NCBI GenBank assembly: GCA_039545295.1
Contig: BCIK01000019.1
Location: 235,789-299,788 of the forward strand
Reading direction: 5' to 3'
Source: Udeniomyces pyricola
Lineage: Eukaryota; Basidiomycota; Tremellomycetes; Cystofilobasidiales; Mrakiaceae
Length of the DNA: 64,000 bases
Part shown: positions 34,898 through 48,042 of the stretch, in pieces
How positions within the stretch are numbered: the first letter of the stretch is position 1
Layout of the letters: every line of letters starts with the position of its first letter
Program-made: the position numbers and the translations under genes
Notes under the pieces: generated by a model
What the model was told of the DNA's origin: nothing
Database searches by the model: none
The model's input: the letters and a program-made list of their open reading frames with translations, nothing else

Positions 34898-37108
34898 TCA
34901 ACCGACTCCACCTTCGACGACCTCCCATTCGTCACCCATCGGGATAGTCGATGTCATGATCGCTTTCCCCGCTTTCCTTCTCTCCCTTCTCTCCCTTCTC
35001 TCCTCCTTTGTTTCCCCTTCCTTCTTTTTCTCACTCTCCCCTCTTTTGCCTTCGGAACTCCTGCCTCGCGTCGCTATCGATGGCGTAGTAGTCGTAGGTC
35101 CAGGCCCAGGAAACGAAGGTCCAGCTACAGCTCCTCTGACACTCGCCAAGATCCTCTCCAATCCTAACCCGCTCACCGGTCCTCCTTCTCCACTCCCACC
35201 ACCACCACTAACACTACCGCCATCTCCCATCTCAACCCCCTTTTCCTTTCCGCCTTCTCCATCCAACACCCTTTCACCACCTCCGCCCGTCGCCGTAGTC
35301 GTCGTCGTCGTCCATCCAACCAACCTCGCCACACTCTCCGTCGTCAACCCCGTACACACATGCCTCGCCAACTTGACCAAATTCTTCAAAATCGCTCCCG
35401 CTTCCGCCAAGGGAATCTCGAGCCCCGATTGGGCACAGAGGTAAACGACGTCGTACTGAAGCAACGCAATCGTCAAGAGCGCTGAGGAAGACGGACCCGA
35501 TCGGGTCGTCGTCGTCGTCGTCGAAGGTGGACTCGACGTCGTCGCCGCCGCCCCTGGGACGATGGGAGGGATCGACGAGTGGTTCCCACCGAGAGCTTTA
35601 CTGAAGCTCATACTGGTTTGAAGTGCTGCCACCGTCGCTGAGGAGGCCGTGGAAGGATGCGCGATGGAAGCGGGATGGAACGTGTGTTTCCCCGGGTACG
35701 GCGATGAAGCGGGTCCGATGAGGCTTGGGGGTGGTCCGAGAGTAGGTGGGTAAGGGAGAGGAATGGAGAGGTATGACGAGAAATGAATGACGAGGTGAAG
35801 GGTGTGATGGAAGGCAGTTTGGAGTTCTTGGTCAGGGTAGACTGGAGGATCGGAACAAGAATAATAATAAACAAACCAATCAAAACGTAGGGAACAGAGA
35901 AAGTCAGGTATGTGTATTTGAAGAATTGGAGAAGGAAGAAGAGAAGGGGGACGCCCGCAGCCAGACGTCTTGTCTACAGTCCAACGAAAGGCAAACAGAA
36001 ATCGGATATGGAAAGGAACAAGAGGTCCTTACGTTCCATATCTCCACTCGACGGCAAGACGACGCCTCCGATAAGCCAACGTTCCTCCTCTTCTCCACCT
36101 CCACCAGTACGTCCGTAGTCTTCCTCTTCTTCCAATCGAACATCGAACAACTCGAGGAGTTCCGAGAGGAAGACACGACGAACATTGAGGAGCGCTTCTT
36201 GATGTGGAGGAGGTGAACGAGGGAATGGGACATCGAGGTGAGTTCTAGAAGAGGAAGTGGGGTGCAAACGCGAAGCATGATGATGATGATGTCGAGAATG
36301 GTGATGGTGCTGGGTATGAGGAATATCGAGATGGGCGGTGAGTACGTGGAACGATGCGAGAGTCTCGAGATACGCTCCAAACGTTGAGGAGGAAGGGGCT
36401 AATAAGAGGTTGGCTCGACGGCGAGGGAGCGTCCGATGAAGATTGTCGATTTGATTTTGGACTAAGATTTTTGTTGAGGACATTGGAAAGGTCAGTACAA
36501 GGCAAGCTTGGTACGTACAAAGGAAACTCGATACTGCGGTAATGAATGAGACGAGGCGTAGTTTGGACCCCGGCCGCTTCTCATATTCACCCCTTCCTAT
36601 CTACCGAGGGACTCACGATCTAGATTTCCTTCTTCGACCTTGTCAGCCTCTGCTTGCAACTCCTTTTTTCTTCTCTCCGCGTTGGCAATCTCTGCTCTGA
36701 GTATGCGAACCTCCTGGACGCTCGCGCTCGTCCGGCCTGCGCCTGGACTCGACTCTCGTTGGTCGTTCTCTGTTGCCGCTGCTGCGTTGGAGGATGATGA
36801 TGCCAGTAGAGGCGGGAATGACGGTGGGGAGGTGGTTGCGGGAATCAAGAGAAGGTCTTGGGCTTTGCGTTGATGGCGTGCATGGGAAGCCAGGAGGGAT
36901 GTCCGAGTCTGGGTATAATGCTGAAGGCTAAATTGACATGACGGAGGGTGGTTGAAAGGGGAGGAAGGGAGAGGACACGTCAACTTTGGCGCTCGTGCAG
37001 ACGTGGTCGGATCTTGAGAAAGAAGGGGGATGCGTACGTCGCGCGTGTACAGGAAGAACAGAGTGAGGCGGGAGCAGAGTGACAGGCTGAACATGCTGGT
37101 TGGGTCAT
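34898..37108 (-). CDS. Atg14/UVRAG-family subunit of the Vps34 PI3-kinase complex
   Basis: Likely partner of Vps34/Vps30 in autophagy or endosomal sorting. Exons (complement): 37108-37038, 36927-36617, 36461-36033, 35841-34898; in phase, 584 aa. The N-terminus has paired cysteines (CSACHSAPASLCSSC), like the Cys-rich start of Atg14. A heptad-like region (VQEVRILRAEIANAERRKKE onward) looks coiled-coil. The conserved C-terminal block reads ALLNVRRVFLSELLELFDV, then a HLVIHFSSYLSIPLPYP segment and LLQYDVVYLCAQSG, all typical of this family. Between blocks are His-rich and Gly/Ser/Thr-rich inserts. The cysteine start favours Atg14 over Vps38/UVRAG, which is inference. It lies tail-to-tail with the hypothetical gene upstream in the window. 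Confidence 0.8.
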
Positions 37109-37399
37109 GATGATGAGAATGGGAATGGGGATGGATGGATGTGGATGGATGAGGCAGGGTGGATACGTCAACGTGGCCCGGACGCTGACGCGTTGACGCG
37201 CTAATAGGCGGGCCCGCTTGAACGACTAACTCATGAGCGGACAAAACCGCTTTATAGAATATAGCAGACTTCAGATAGCAAAAAGTAAACTTTTACTAGC
37301 TTGCAGATCTTCAACATCACAGACTGGTCAGGTTCTCGCTAGGAATATGAATCAAGCGCATATATATATATATACATATGGTTTCTCTACACGTTCCGT

Positions 37400-39168
37400 C
37401 TATCTCCTCTTCTTGCTCTTGCCCTTCTTGCCCATGTCCCGTTCAAACTTGCCCTTCTTCGGCTTACCTCCATCCGTTCCCTCAGTACCCCTCTTCCTCT
37501 TCTCCCACGCGCCTCCTCCGCTCGATCCTCCACCTCCTCCAACCTCGAATCCACCCGATCCACCAATGCCACCCAACACATCGCTCCAACCACCCAATCC
37601 CAACGCGTCCTCCCTCTCCTCCCTTTCCCTCCGCTTCAAATCCGTCTTCCTCAACGGCAACCTCGTGAACGCACTCTCCTCGTACTCGTTCTGCTCCTGA
37701 GCCAAACTCTTTCCCTTGGATCCACCGGGTCCGATCCTCGAGCTGTTAGTCGTATGCAAGCCCGTAACAGACTCGGACGTCGGAAGCGTCGATCCAGTTG
37801 TAAGCGCATAATCCGTGAGGAGGGTGTTGGTCTTGGGAGCCCGGGCTTCTTTGGTCTTGCGAGAACCTCGGACGGGTTCCGTGTAGGGAACGGCAGCGAG
37901 TCGAGGAGGTCGGTAGACACCTCCGGTGGAAGTCGACGCTTTCGGTTGGTCATCGTCCGTGCCGGAATCGTTGCCGGATTCGGCATCGGTGGCGGTGGGC
38001 TTGAGGAGGGCCGAGGGGTTGGGTCGGAATGACATGGGGTCTGTAAAGTACCGATAAATGACCAGAGAAGACGACAGACAGCAATACAAGAAAAGACCGG
38101 GATGCAAGTCAGTATGTTGTTTCCTTCCATATCCAATGAAAGCGTTCGATGCAGTCACTCCCCCTTCCTCCTCCCATCCATCCACCTACACCCAAACAGA
38201 CCACCACCGACAAGTTAATAAAACAACCAAAGTACGCACCATTCTCGATGCCCTCTTTGACCTTGCCGGCTCCCTCAACGGCTCCCTTGACGAGCCTATC
38301 GACCTGCTTCGCGACTTTGCCCTCCATTCCTCGGACCCTCTCCATGACCTCTCGGATTACGACGAGTTCATCCGCGAGTTCCTTCGGGGAAGCACTCACG
38401 CGGGGCGAAGGCCGGGCCGACGCAAAGTTCTCAAGCGAGGATGATGATGACGAAGGGGTCGTTGGGGTGGAAGTTGAAGCGGACAGACGGGAGGCGATGA
38501 GGAGCGCGTGGAGGTGGGTGTATGATAAGAGAAGGTTGGGACGAAGTGAGAGGAGCGAAAGTCCTTGGGTCATATCGAACGAAGCTGGATCCGATTTCAG
38601 CCTTGAGAGTACAAAAAAGAAGGGGAAAAGGTTAAGAAGGGTGTCAGCTTGTGTGCGCGTGAGGATCATGTCGATGAGTCGACGAATCAGCAATGAGTGG
38701 GAAGATCTGTAGTGGGAGAGGTCCTCTGCATGGTAGTAAATCAAGAGTCTTTTTGATGCTAGCGTTCCTTCCTGATTTTCACTCAAGCCCGCATAGAAAC
38801 CCAACTAGGGGGCCTCACGATTCGCGAGGGAAACCCATGCACGCACGCATACCGTGCGATGCACAGGATGTTTTCTTTCGTATTTTGAAAAAGGGAACAA
38901 GACAACATGTATAAGAGGCCAACAACAGATGGGTACGAGACGGGGCTCAGACAACAAGATGGACAAGACGCGAAGGGAGAGGAGTGGAAGGGGGAGGACA
39001 AGAAAGGGGAGAAAGGATACAACTACAGGAAGAAGAAAAAAAGGAGAGGCGATCAACTCACTTTGCGAGCAAAGGAGCGAGGGCGCCATTGGTTTGTGCG
39101 ACGCTTGCCTTAATGGATTGGAGAAGGGGAACGAGAGACTCGCGGGGGAGAGGAGCAACGTCGGCCAT
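37400..39168 (-). CDS. LCP5: Lcp5/neuroguidin, U3 snoRNP-associated protein
   Basis: Nucleolar component of the small-subunit processome acting in 18S rRNA maturation. Exons (complement): 39168-39062, 38601-38240, 38040-37400; in phase, 369 aa. The N-terminal Sas10/Utp3/C1D-type helical region starts MADVAPLPRESLVPLLQSI and continues with GLSLLSLRPNLLLSYTHLHA. The mid motif YRPPRLAAVPY is the family's signature of the form Y-x-P-P-x. The tail is basic and Gly-rich (KPKKGKFERDMGKKGKSKKR), as expected of a nucleolar protein. The intron in the ENG-DPMSFRPNP region is clean (GTGCGT donor). Confidence 0.92.
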
Positions 39169-40369
39169 TGGATGCAAGGAAGACGAGAGGAAGGGGGGGG
39201 GGCAGAACCTAACGTGAGAGACCACGGGAAGCGAGCGCAGAAAAGATGTTGTCAGTCAAAAAATTCGTTGGCGATGGATGGTGACTGGAAGGAAAGAGGA
39301 GCGAGATGGAATAGGGTGGAGTAAAGAAGAGCCAAGGGGGGAGGTGGATTGTCCGTCGCGAGGTTTTCTAGGCCTCGCCCTGTCCTACTAGGATGCAGGA
39401 TGAGCTTTATGCATCAAGGTTTTCAGTGCCCAGTGCTGATGGTCGTCATTCAATGACCGTCCCTTGGCTGAGGGTGTGAAGGTGTTTGGGGGGATGTTAC
39501 GTGAGGATGGGATGGAGCATGGTATGAGGACTCACGTTGTGATATGTAACAAGAAAGTATGTGGAGGCGACAGAGGTGATATGGACGAAAGGAAAAGGGG
39601 AGAGGAGAAGCGAACGAGGCGAGGCGAGGCGAGGCGATGGTTTGGAACCAAAAGAGCAAACGATGGCGGTTTCGATTTTTGAGAGACCAACCCAAGGTAA
39701 AACTACTTCTCTGGCCGACCCAACAAATTCAAGTCCCTCAAAATAAGGGTACGCGCGAGCCATCCATCCTTTTCTTTTTTGTCATCTCTCGCGGACTCTG
39801 TCTTGGATATGCGTATTGCATCCCCGATCCATGTCACATCCGCTCGGTGTGTCATCTTGATGTACAGATCCATACCTTTGTCTGACTTGATATCAGCTAG
39901 CTTGATTGATATTGCTCCGGCAAGTACGGACTAGCTAGGGAAAAGCCAGCGAAACGACCGACCGGCGGAAACCCATACTATCTATCTAAAGGTGTCAATT
40001 CAAGCAACAGCGATGGCGGGTGCCTGTATGGGAGCTAGAGAGGGGTGCTGATGAACGCATATGCGCACAATGGGGCTCTTGGTCTGTGGGTGATTAACGA
40101 TGGATGAAGAAATCTTGAATATCGATACTAATAATATATGAGCAGGAGGACCCGCCGGTAGCAGCATGGAGTGATCGGCGTTCGGCCCTCCTGGCTTCTG
40201 TCTCTCAAATCCGCCTCTGCATACATCCCCACAACCGCCATCGCCACTTGCAGTCTCTCATCAGCCGTCACTCTCTATCACATAGACCATTCCCTTATCA
40301 ACCCACTACACCTTTCTTTCAACTACACACACACACGTACACACGCATACACACACACACACACACATC
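39169..40369. other. Intergenic region between divergent genes
   Basis: Promoter region for LCP5 (-) and the secreted protein gene (+). It contains a short (GAGGC)n run near 39617-39637 and a CA-rich microsatellite just before 40370. No gene seen. Confidence 0.55.
40325..40366. repeat. CA-rich microsatellite in a 5' leader
   Basis: Imperfect (CA)n ending directly before the start codon at 40370, so probably in the 5' UTR of the secreted-protein gene. Confidence 0.85.
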
Positions 40370-42245
40370 ATGATGTTCCCTACCCTCTTCCTCGCCACCA
40401 CCCTCGCTGGCTCGGCTCTCGTCTCGGCTGGTGAGTATTCCCCACCTCCTTGAGACTGACTGCCTTGGTCGTCGTTCTGCCCTCTTCTGGCGGTCTCTCT
40501 TCTTCTACTACATCCTCTCTTCTTCGCAACGTCACACGTCGCCATCCTCACTCACACCAAAAAAAAAACGCACCGTTTCTACCCCTCTCTCCTCTTTGAT
40601 CCATCGCTCTTGGCACATCGACAGCTCCTAACGTGACCAAGCGGCAAGACTCGGGCCTTCCCGGTGGGGCCTCCATCCCTGAGGCGTGCACGGACACTTG
40701 TGCCAGTACCTTGACCAGTAAGCGACCCCCTTTCCTCAAACACACTTGTCTGATCTGAGGATCTGAGGGAACGAACGGCCAAGAAGGTGTTGGATCAAAC
40801 GCCCTATCGGAGCCGAACCGAGGACGAAAGAACGCGTCGGGTGTTTTGCTTTTTCTTCTCCCTATTCTTCTTCGTTGGACTCCTTCTGGCTCTTTGTCTG
40901 AGACGTTTGACATGTTGACTGAGACCATCTGTCCTTCTCTCTGTTTTTCGCTTTCCCGCTCTTGTCGTCAATCACAGTCTACGGCTACTGGTGAGTCACA
41001 TGTCGATGGTGAACTTGTTTGTGAAAGACGAGCGAGTTTCTTGGGCCCTCGGTCCCGGAACACTGTGCGACATCGTGGGAACTGATGTTTTGGTGACGTC
41101 TAACCACCGTCTTCCGTTGAACTCTGCCCGCTCCTTGTCCCTCTGTTCTTGTCTTTCTTTCGTCTCTTTTCCTCGACCCCTGTTCTTTTCAATAGCACTT
41201 CCGGCCAGACCTCTCAATGCCTTCAGATCTGTGCTGCCGATGCCATCAACGCCTTGAACGCTTGCCTCAACTGCGCCTTCCGTCCGTGTCGTTTTCTCGA
41301 TCTCTGCTCCCTTTATCGCTTTCTTTTTACACGTCCATGCGTCCGACCGATGTCATCACTATGTGCTTCGTGCTGAATCCTCAATCGGCATGCTTCATTC
41401 TGATAGAGAACGAGGAGTTCACTCAGACTCAATACGAGGGATTGACTTCGACTCTTAGCACCCTTGTACGTAATATCCGCCCCCCTTCCCCTTCTCGCTT
41501 ACCTTTGCATCCCATGCTTCGGCTGCTTCCCTTCCTTGGTCATCACCCGTTCTTCACTGACATTTAACACCATCCCTGTCTCTTTGACGTTCTCTGCACT
41601 CTCCTCGTATGCGTCATCTTTTCATCTAGACCTCGTCCTGCGCCCTTGCCGGACAGACCATCACTGCGTCGGGAACTATCCCGTCTTACGACGAGTACGT
41701 CTTTTCTACTCCGCCCCCGCCCCCCTCCTTTCTGAGGAAACGCTCGGCCTTCTATCCTTTATTTGTTATTTTTGTTGAATTTCTCTTCTTCTATGGTTCC
41801 TGTTTCCCGGTCCGCACATCCTCCTTCTCCCAACCGACACTAATCCCTGCCCCCCCCCCCTTCTTTCCGATCTCTGCTTTTTCGTTTCGAAAACAGGCTT
41901 TCTTCGATCTACGCTACCGCTACTTTTGGGTCCTCCCTTGGGTCCTCGGCTGTCTCGACCGCCTCTTCCGCCGCCGTCGCTGCTGAATCCAACGCTTCAT
42001 CCGCCATCACATCGGCCCTGGCGTCTTCCACTGCTTCGGCCACGACCACGGCGACGACGACTTCCGCATCGAACAAAGCTTCGGGTGGCATCGTCGCGTC
42101 CGCTTCGAGCGTCGCTGCTTCGGCTTCTAGCGCTGCGGCCTCGGTTTCTCAGACCACCTCGGGCGCGGCGGGCAAGGTCGTTGGGGGTGGTGCGACCGCT
42201 GCCGTCGTTGCCGTCTTGGGCGCGTTGGGCGCTTTCCTTGTCTAA
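40370..42245 (+). CDS. Secreted Cys- and Ser-rich protein, probable GPI anchor
   Basis: Predicted cell-surface protein. Exons: 40370-40430, 40625-40717, 40978-40990 (13 nt), 41196-41281, 41407-41465, 41630-41694, 41897-42245; in phase, 241 aa. Residues 1-20 form a signal peptide. The mature start holds a KR site (VTKRQ) that could be a Kex2-type cleavage. The Cys-rich core runs CTDTCAST, YGYC, CLQICAADAINALNACLNC and SCALAGQT. The last ~115 residues are Ser/Ala/Thr-rich and end in a hydrophobic stretch (AVVAVLGALGAFLV) after small residues, as in GPI-attachment signals. Several basidiomycete small secreted proteins share this plan, but I cannot assign a function. The 13-nt exon supplies IYGY and part of the next Cys. 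Confidence 0.85.
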
Positions 42246-42981
42246 ACCTATATATATATATGTTGACAACACTTTCGCTTTCCTAAACAAATCAGTCGCG
42301 TTTCCGTCTTTTTTTTTTCTTTCTTTTCTTCCTGTTTCGCTTCGGTCTTGGTTCGCAATTGAATCTTTTTTCTCAGCGGATAGCACCTCCTTTCCCTCTC
42401 TCTCTCTCTCTCTCTCCTTCTGGCTTCCCCGGCCGGCGGACCTTCATGAGCTAGCGTCTCTCTGATCTTTTTTTGATTACATTCGTAGACTATTGAAGAG
42501 TTCACTACTTTCCTTTCTAAAAACCAACCCGTCTCTCTCTCTCTCTCTCTCTGTCTTGCTTCTCCTCTTTTCTTTTGGAAGAGATTTCGTTCATATCTTG
42601 TCAAGTATATATCAACGCCGGCCGGCCGCAGCGGGCCGGGGCTCATGATGAGGAAGGGGAGGGGGGAGTTGGAGGTCAAATATATAAATCACCTTCGACC
42701 CGATCGGTTTCTCCTTGGCGAACAAATCTTCCCAAGCTCAGCTTCGGCCATGGCAACCTTACTCGATCCAGGGATTTTGACTATACATCTATTCAATGTA
42801 TTGAAAACGATCCCATCTTCCCAACGCGCATATCATACACACATGAGTCGTAGCTCGACATCCCTCTAAGAATATATATATATATATAAAACCCAGCCCG
42901 ACATAACTCCTTATCACAATCAAACGTTCGTTCAACCCCTTAGCTTGAAAAAAAAAAAAAAAGGAAAAAAAAAATCGAACA
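42246..42981. other. Intergenic region between convergent genes
   Basis: Contains two CT microsatellites (about 42396-42416 and 42532-42552) and TA-rich patches; two 3' ends are expected. No gene seen. Confidence 0.6.
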
Positions 42982-45900
42982 TCACCACCTCTTCAACCTG
43001 ATCCAAACTTTCTTGGGTCTCCTCGTGGCGGTCTCCGTGACCTCGACGTTCTCTTCGTCCGCGAGGTCGATCGGGATCGGGTCGAGGAAGAACGTGAGGG
43101 CGAGATGGGCGAGGAAGAGTTTGAGTTCGAGGATGGCCAAGGATTTGCCGATGCAGGCTCGAGCGCCGATGGCGAAGGGTAAAGAGGGGCCGGACTATCA
43201 AATGCGGGGGGGGGGGGGGAGGTAATGGTGGGAAAAGTAGGAAGGGGGATGTGTTGAGGTCGGAGGGAGGGGAGAACGTTGTAGGGGTAGACGTTCGAGG
43301 AGTGATTCATATCAGATGCAAGAAGAAGCAAGAAAGAAAGAAAGAAGAAAAAGAAGAAAAAAAAAAAAAAAAGAATCCAAAGCGTTAACAACCGACACAA
43401 CGCGCTCTGAGAGTCAATCACTTGATTACAACAAGGAAATTTGCCTTGGCAACACAACGTTCCAGGCGTCATGTGATATCGTAGACTCGTCCGTCTTCGT
43501 GAGCGTGATGAATCGTGTGTTTGAGATGATTTTTAAGAAAGAAAAAATTGGATTACAATAAATAAATAAATGAAATTCAATCACCTTTGGATTAAACTTT
43601 CCCGTCTCTCGATCCAACCACCTTTCCGGTCTGAACGCCTCGACGGTCTCGACGTCCCATTCTGGGGGGCCGCCGCCGCCGTCGACGGGCCTCGACGGCA
43701 ACGACGGGCTCTTATTCGTCAACGCTGGCCGTCGTAGGTCTCCTGAACCGTCCTCGGGTGGTTGTTTCTCCGCTGGTTCAGCCGAGGGCATAGACGAGCC
43801 GGAGGAGGAGGTAAAAGGATGGGGACAGTCTTCGTGCTTGAAAGGCGTCGTACACGCGGCAGCGTGAAGGAGGAGAATATCGGTCCCAGCAGGAATGTGA
43901 TGAGACAGTATCGTGGTGGGTTGAAGAGCTGAGGTTCGAAGAGTGGGTGAGTAAACGTCCCCGAGGTCGTCAGAATCAAGAGAAGAAGAGTAGTGTCGTC
44001 GTTGAGCCAGACATGGATGGCCGATGGAAGCAAAGCAAAGCACGTCGAGGAGAGGGTGGTATGATACGAAGCGGTGGGGTACAAAGGAAGAAGAAATCAC
44101 GAAAATCATCAATACTTTGATAGATGGACGTCTAGCTGTCGGTGGAGTGGGTACGAGGCTATACAAAGACATACTTCGTCGATACGTAAACACGGTAGTC
44201 TTGGCAACTCGAAGCGATTCGTGCAGAACGGCATCGAGGTCTGCGATATCATATAAAAGGATGAAGGGAGGTGGATGAATGAACAAAGAAAGAAAGAGGT
44301 CAAGGAATGAAATCAGAGATCCAGGCCTTGTTTGAGATGAATCACGTACATGGTGTCTCTCCGTGACTCATGTCCTCAAACGTCAGGTCCCGTTCTTCAG
44401 GCAAGGGAAGGACGCTGGTGACTTCGGTATGAAGGCGACGTTGGACCTCGGGATACTGTGTCAAGAATTTGAGCATCTGTTCGAAGCGTAGAGAGCAAAT
44501 GTCAGGTACATGGGATGAGTGGAGAGGGTTTCATGATGTGTTGTACGATGGAGTAAACATTATATCAGAGAAGATGTGGATGATCAGTCCGCGATTGTCA
44601 TGGCTCGAGCAAATTAGATATTGAGGGCGGTAAATATCAGATGATGCAGAAGGGCATCACACACCCAACACATAGTTGTACTCGTCGTTTCTTCGCCCTG
44701 ACAGGTAAGACAGGCGCAAAGAGCATCATCAACCAGCACAGAAACAGCCAAAGAGAAGAAAAAAAAAACCCAAAGGATCAGCGTTCATGTAAGGGCTTCT
44801 TATTTACCAAAAGCCCGGTCCCATATCAGCTCCCTCATCCACTCATCTCTCAGTATTCTTCGATTCTCGTCCCTGCATCTCTCAACTCACCGCCGCCAAG
44901 AACGTCAAGAACTCATCTCTCAACTCCCTGACTGAGAATTTCTTGAGTTTCACTTCCGCTCCTCCCGCTTCTTGAACAGCTTGCAACGCATCTCTCGCCT
45001 CGCGCTCCAACACCTGATCGACGACACACGCAGGTTCTGGAGTACCTCCTGCGATGGTCGAACCCGCGACGCCGTTGTTTTCCTCGGCGATGTAGAGCTC
45101 GGCTCGGATCCGGCCGGTTTCGATGCGATGCTCGATGAATGAGTAGAGGGTACGCTCGTGGGCTCGGAGACGAGGGGAAAGTAAGCGGTGGAGATTAAAG
45201 GTCACAAAGGGGTAAGGAGACACAATTGGGATCGCCTAAGAGTTTATCAAGTATCGGCCCAGATGACAACCAACATCATCCAATGTGTCAGACAAGAATT
45301 ACCCGCCTAGAAGAAACGAAAAAGTGATCCGAGTGTGAGTTGCAACTGAAGGAAACTTGAAGCGTACCTCGATGATGGCTTTCGTAGCTTCGGCGAGGGC
45401 ATTGTGAGAATCAGGAAACGGTTGACTTCCGTGGGTCGGTAAGGGATGTTGGCCTTTGGAGAGCAACGCGATGGTCTCTGAGAGTTGGCCATAACTTTGA
45501 CCGAGTCCCATGTGGGAGATGACGTCCTGTCGTAGAACGCATGGGGAGAAGTTCAAAAGAATAGTTGAAGGAACCATATAACGTGATCGATATATATGCA
45601 GGCAGGTCGAGAAGGACGAACATGTCATTAAAATGCAATCCAACAATTGGTAAGACGCTTCGAACGTAACAAAAAAAAAGCGATCCAGCATACCGTCGCG
45701 AGTAAATTCAAATCGTGCTCTGCATTGAAGCATCGTGTCCTTTGCGTATCCACGTCATCCGAGGGATTGATGGGAAGCGAATCGAGATGAGCTCGCTTGA
45801 GCTCCCAGAGGGCGAACAGAAGCTTGATGTTAGCATTGATGGAGGGCGTTGTGAGGGCCAAATTCTGAGCGTCAGAGGGTATGGCAGAAAGAGAATAACG

Positions 45901-47021
45901 CATTCATCAGCCCATACGTGCAGTTAATGAAGGACGTGTCGCCGGCAGGATTAGTTGATGCGATTATTCATATATTTGGGGAGGTTGGACACCCACTTTG
46001 GCCGTCATCGATTGTCCAATCATGCGACGATGAAGCTGTCAAGAGCATCATGGCCAAATCAGCGATCGATCATCAAGACTCAAAGACTTCAGCAGACGTT
46101 CATGAGGAGAGAGCGAAACTGGGTCAAAGTGACGTCGAACAAGGTAAGTCGATCAAGACAAACGAACCTTCAACATTGGGTCACTGCTAGAGAGTCCGAT
46201 CGTTCCAAACGCTAGAAGCAAGAAGCATCAGATACATACAGACGCATCAGATTATTCTGCTGAAGCGAACCTGGCTGTGACTGAAAGGGTAAAACAAATG
46301 TTAAAACGGAGAGGAAACGACGAACGAGCGATGACCTTGAACACCTCTTGGATCTCGGGAGGTCGGTCATACTCTCCGTGCCGAGCACCCATGACTGATC
46401 ATCGCCGCGCGATCCAAATAGGAAAAATAACGAAGGAGATGATGGAAGGGTCAGAGGGTCAGTCAAACCAAGACCCGATATCTAAGAACAGAAGAAAGAA
46501 AAGAACTTTTCGCAAATGAAAGCAAGCTGATATGACAAACTACAAGATTCGATCTTTCAAAGCCCTTTCCTCTCCGCTCCGCTTCTTGATCCCTCGTTGC
46601 CCTCTTACCCTATTCCCGTTCCATATCCTCCGGCTTCATTGACCACAACGAGAGTTTATGAGCGAATAATCTTACCTTGTTCGACACCTTTCCTGCTCGA
46701 AACGACAACGGTCCCCTTCTTTCTCCACCCCGCGAACCAAAACATCCAAACCCCAACGTCCCTCCCAAACACCTCCCGATCGACCTTTTCGAACCAGGCA
46801 TGGAACTGCCCAGTCTGAGCGAAATGGACGAGCAACGGAACGCTATTGTTGAAGAATGGGAACCGGGTGTAAGGGAGTGACGGAAGGGTTGGATGAGAGA
46901 TGGGAGAGAGGAAGAGGAAGAGGTAGAGGATGAGAGGACTGAGAGAGATGATGAGGATGAAGGGGAGATCGAGATTCTCAGGGAGGACAGAGCGAATCGA
47001 TGGCGAGATGATTGTCGACAT
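42982..47021 (-). CDS. Cytochrome P450 monooxygenase
   Basis: Heme-thiolate monooxygenase, probably ER-anchored. Exons (complement): 47021-46676, 46394-46326, 46211-46168, 46035-45997, 45864-45694, 45526-45368, 45235-44891, 44697-44665, 44476-44350, 44240-44175, 43928-43585, 43194-42982; all in phase, 651 aa. A membrane anchor sits near residues 17-40 (LPFILIISLSPLILYLFLF). The I-helix oxygen-binding motif is AAGEETTS (exon 44697-44665). The K-helix ExxR is in LHESLRV. The PERF-like stretch is FRPERW, and the heme loop is PFAIGARACIG with the Cys ligand. Length exceeds the usual ~500-550 aa, partly from a Pro/Ser-rich insert before FRPERW. Substrate is unknown; no biosynthetic cluster is obvious around it. 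Confidence 0.92.
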
Positions 47022-48042
47022 GTTGTGCTGCTGCTGCTGCTGCAAGGAGCGACGTTGAACGGGACAGATAGTGGATAAATCAAGGTATCAAGTAGATATA
47101 CGCAGAGCGATGATCGATGCGGTCGATAACCAAAGGGGAGCCGGGGACGGTTAACGGTTGGTGATGGTCAGGAAGAATTGGCCCGATTCAGGCCCGGCTC
47201 AGCAAGACGCATTGAAGAATATGCTCCCTTGAAGAAAGGGGTCGTCAGGCGACCGAGTTACAGATATGATCATGGGAATTGATACCCAAGTACGTGGGGA
47301 CGATGGTCCATGGTGCTGATCGCTGAACGTTGAACATCACCCCCTGAACGTGGAAACGAGCTATGGAGTGGACCGAAGGAGCCGGTCGGGCATGAGTTAG
47401 GTCGGTCGAGGTCCGGCCGTCCCGCAGCCCGGTCGATGCCTGCGGATGCTCAGTGGATGCTGGGCGTGGACAGTATGATAGTGCTTTCAGTTTGTCCATC
47501 CCGGCGTGGGTGAGCTCCGGTCAAACGTTGGATGCGAACGTTGAACGTTGAATCATCGAGAGCGCAACGTGACCAGGCATGTATACATACCCCTTACTTG
47601 TCAGCTGTGGGTCGACGGATGGAGCGCGGGTACAGTAAACGTCGCACGAACGACGACAATATGCATGATCTCAGGCTTGTACGTATACTACTGTTCGACT
47701 TCAATATACTACTGGTAATCAATTAGTAGTCTGAACAGCTTTCATATTTGACGCATCCGCACATGATCATAAACCAATCAGCTGACTCCTTTTGAATGAG
47801 GAGACCAAAGCAATTGAGATCCTACTACGACCGAGTCCCTCTCCAAGATTGATCGGTGGTGACTACTATGATAGCTAGCTAGGGGTCACCGAAAGAAAGG
47901 AGGACAACATACACACAAACAAATAAGAGGAAGGACATCACAAACGAACTAGCCCCAATCTCCTCTCCAAAAGAATCTATAAACAACCAGCTGGTAGTCA
48001 CCTCGGTCCTACACTCGACCAGTCCACTCGCAACACATCAAT
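47022..48042. other. Intergenic region, no gene seen
   Basis: Promoter of the P450 and 3' flank of the T-protein gene, both on the minus strand. GAACGTTGAA-like words recur near 47322 and 47530-47550 but without clear organisation. No gene seen. Confidence 0.5.

Noticed and set aside
34956..35444. Long plus-strand Pro/Ser-rich frame
   Set aside because: Antisense shadow of the Gly/Ser/Thr-rich tail of the Atg14-like protein.
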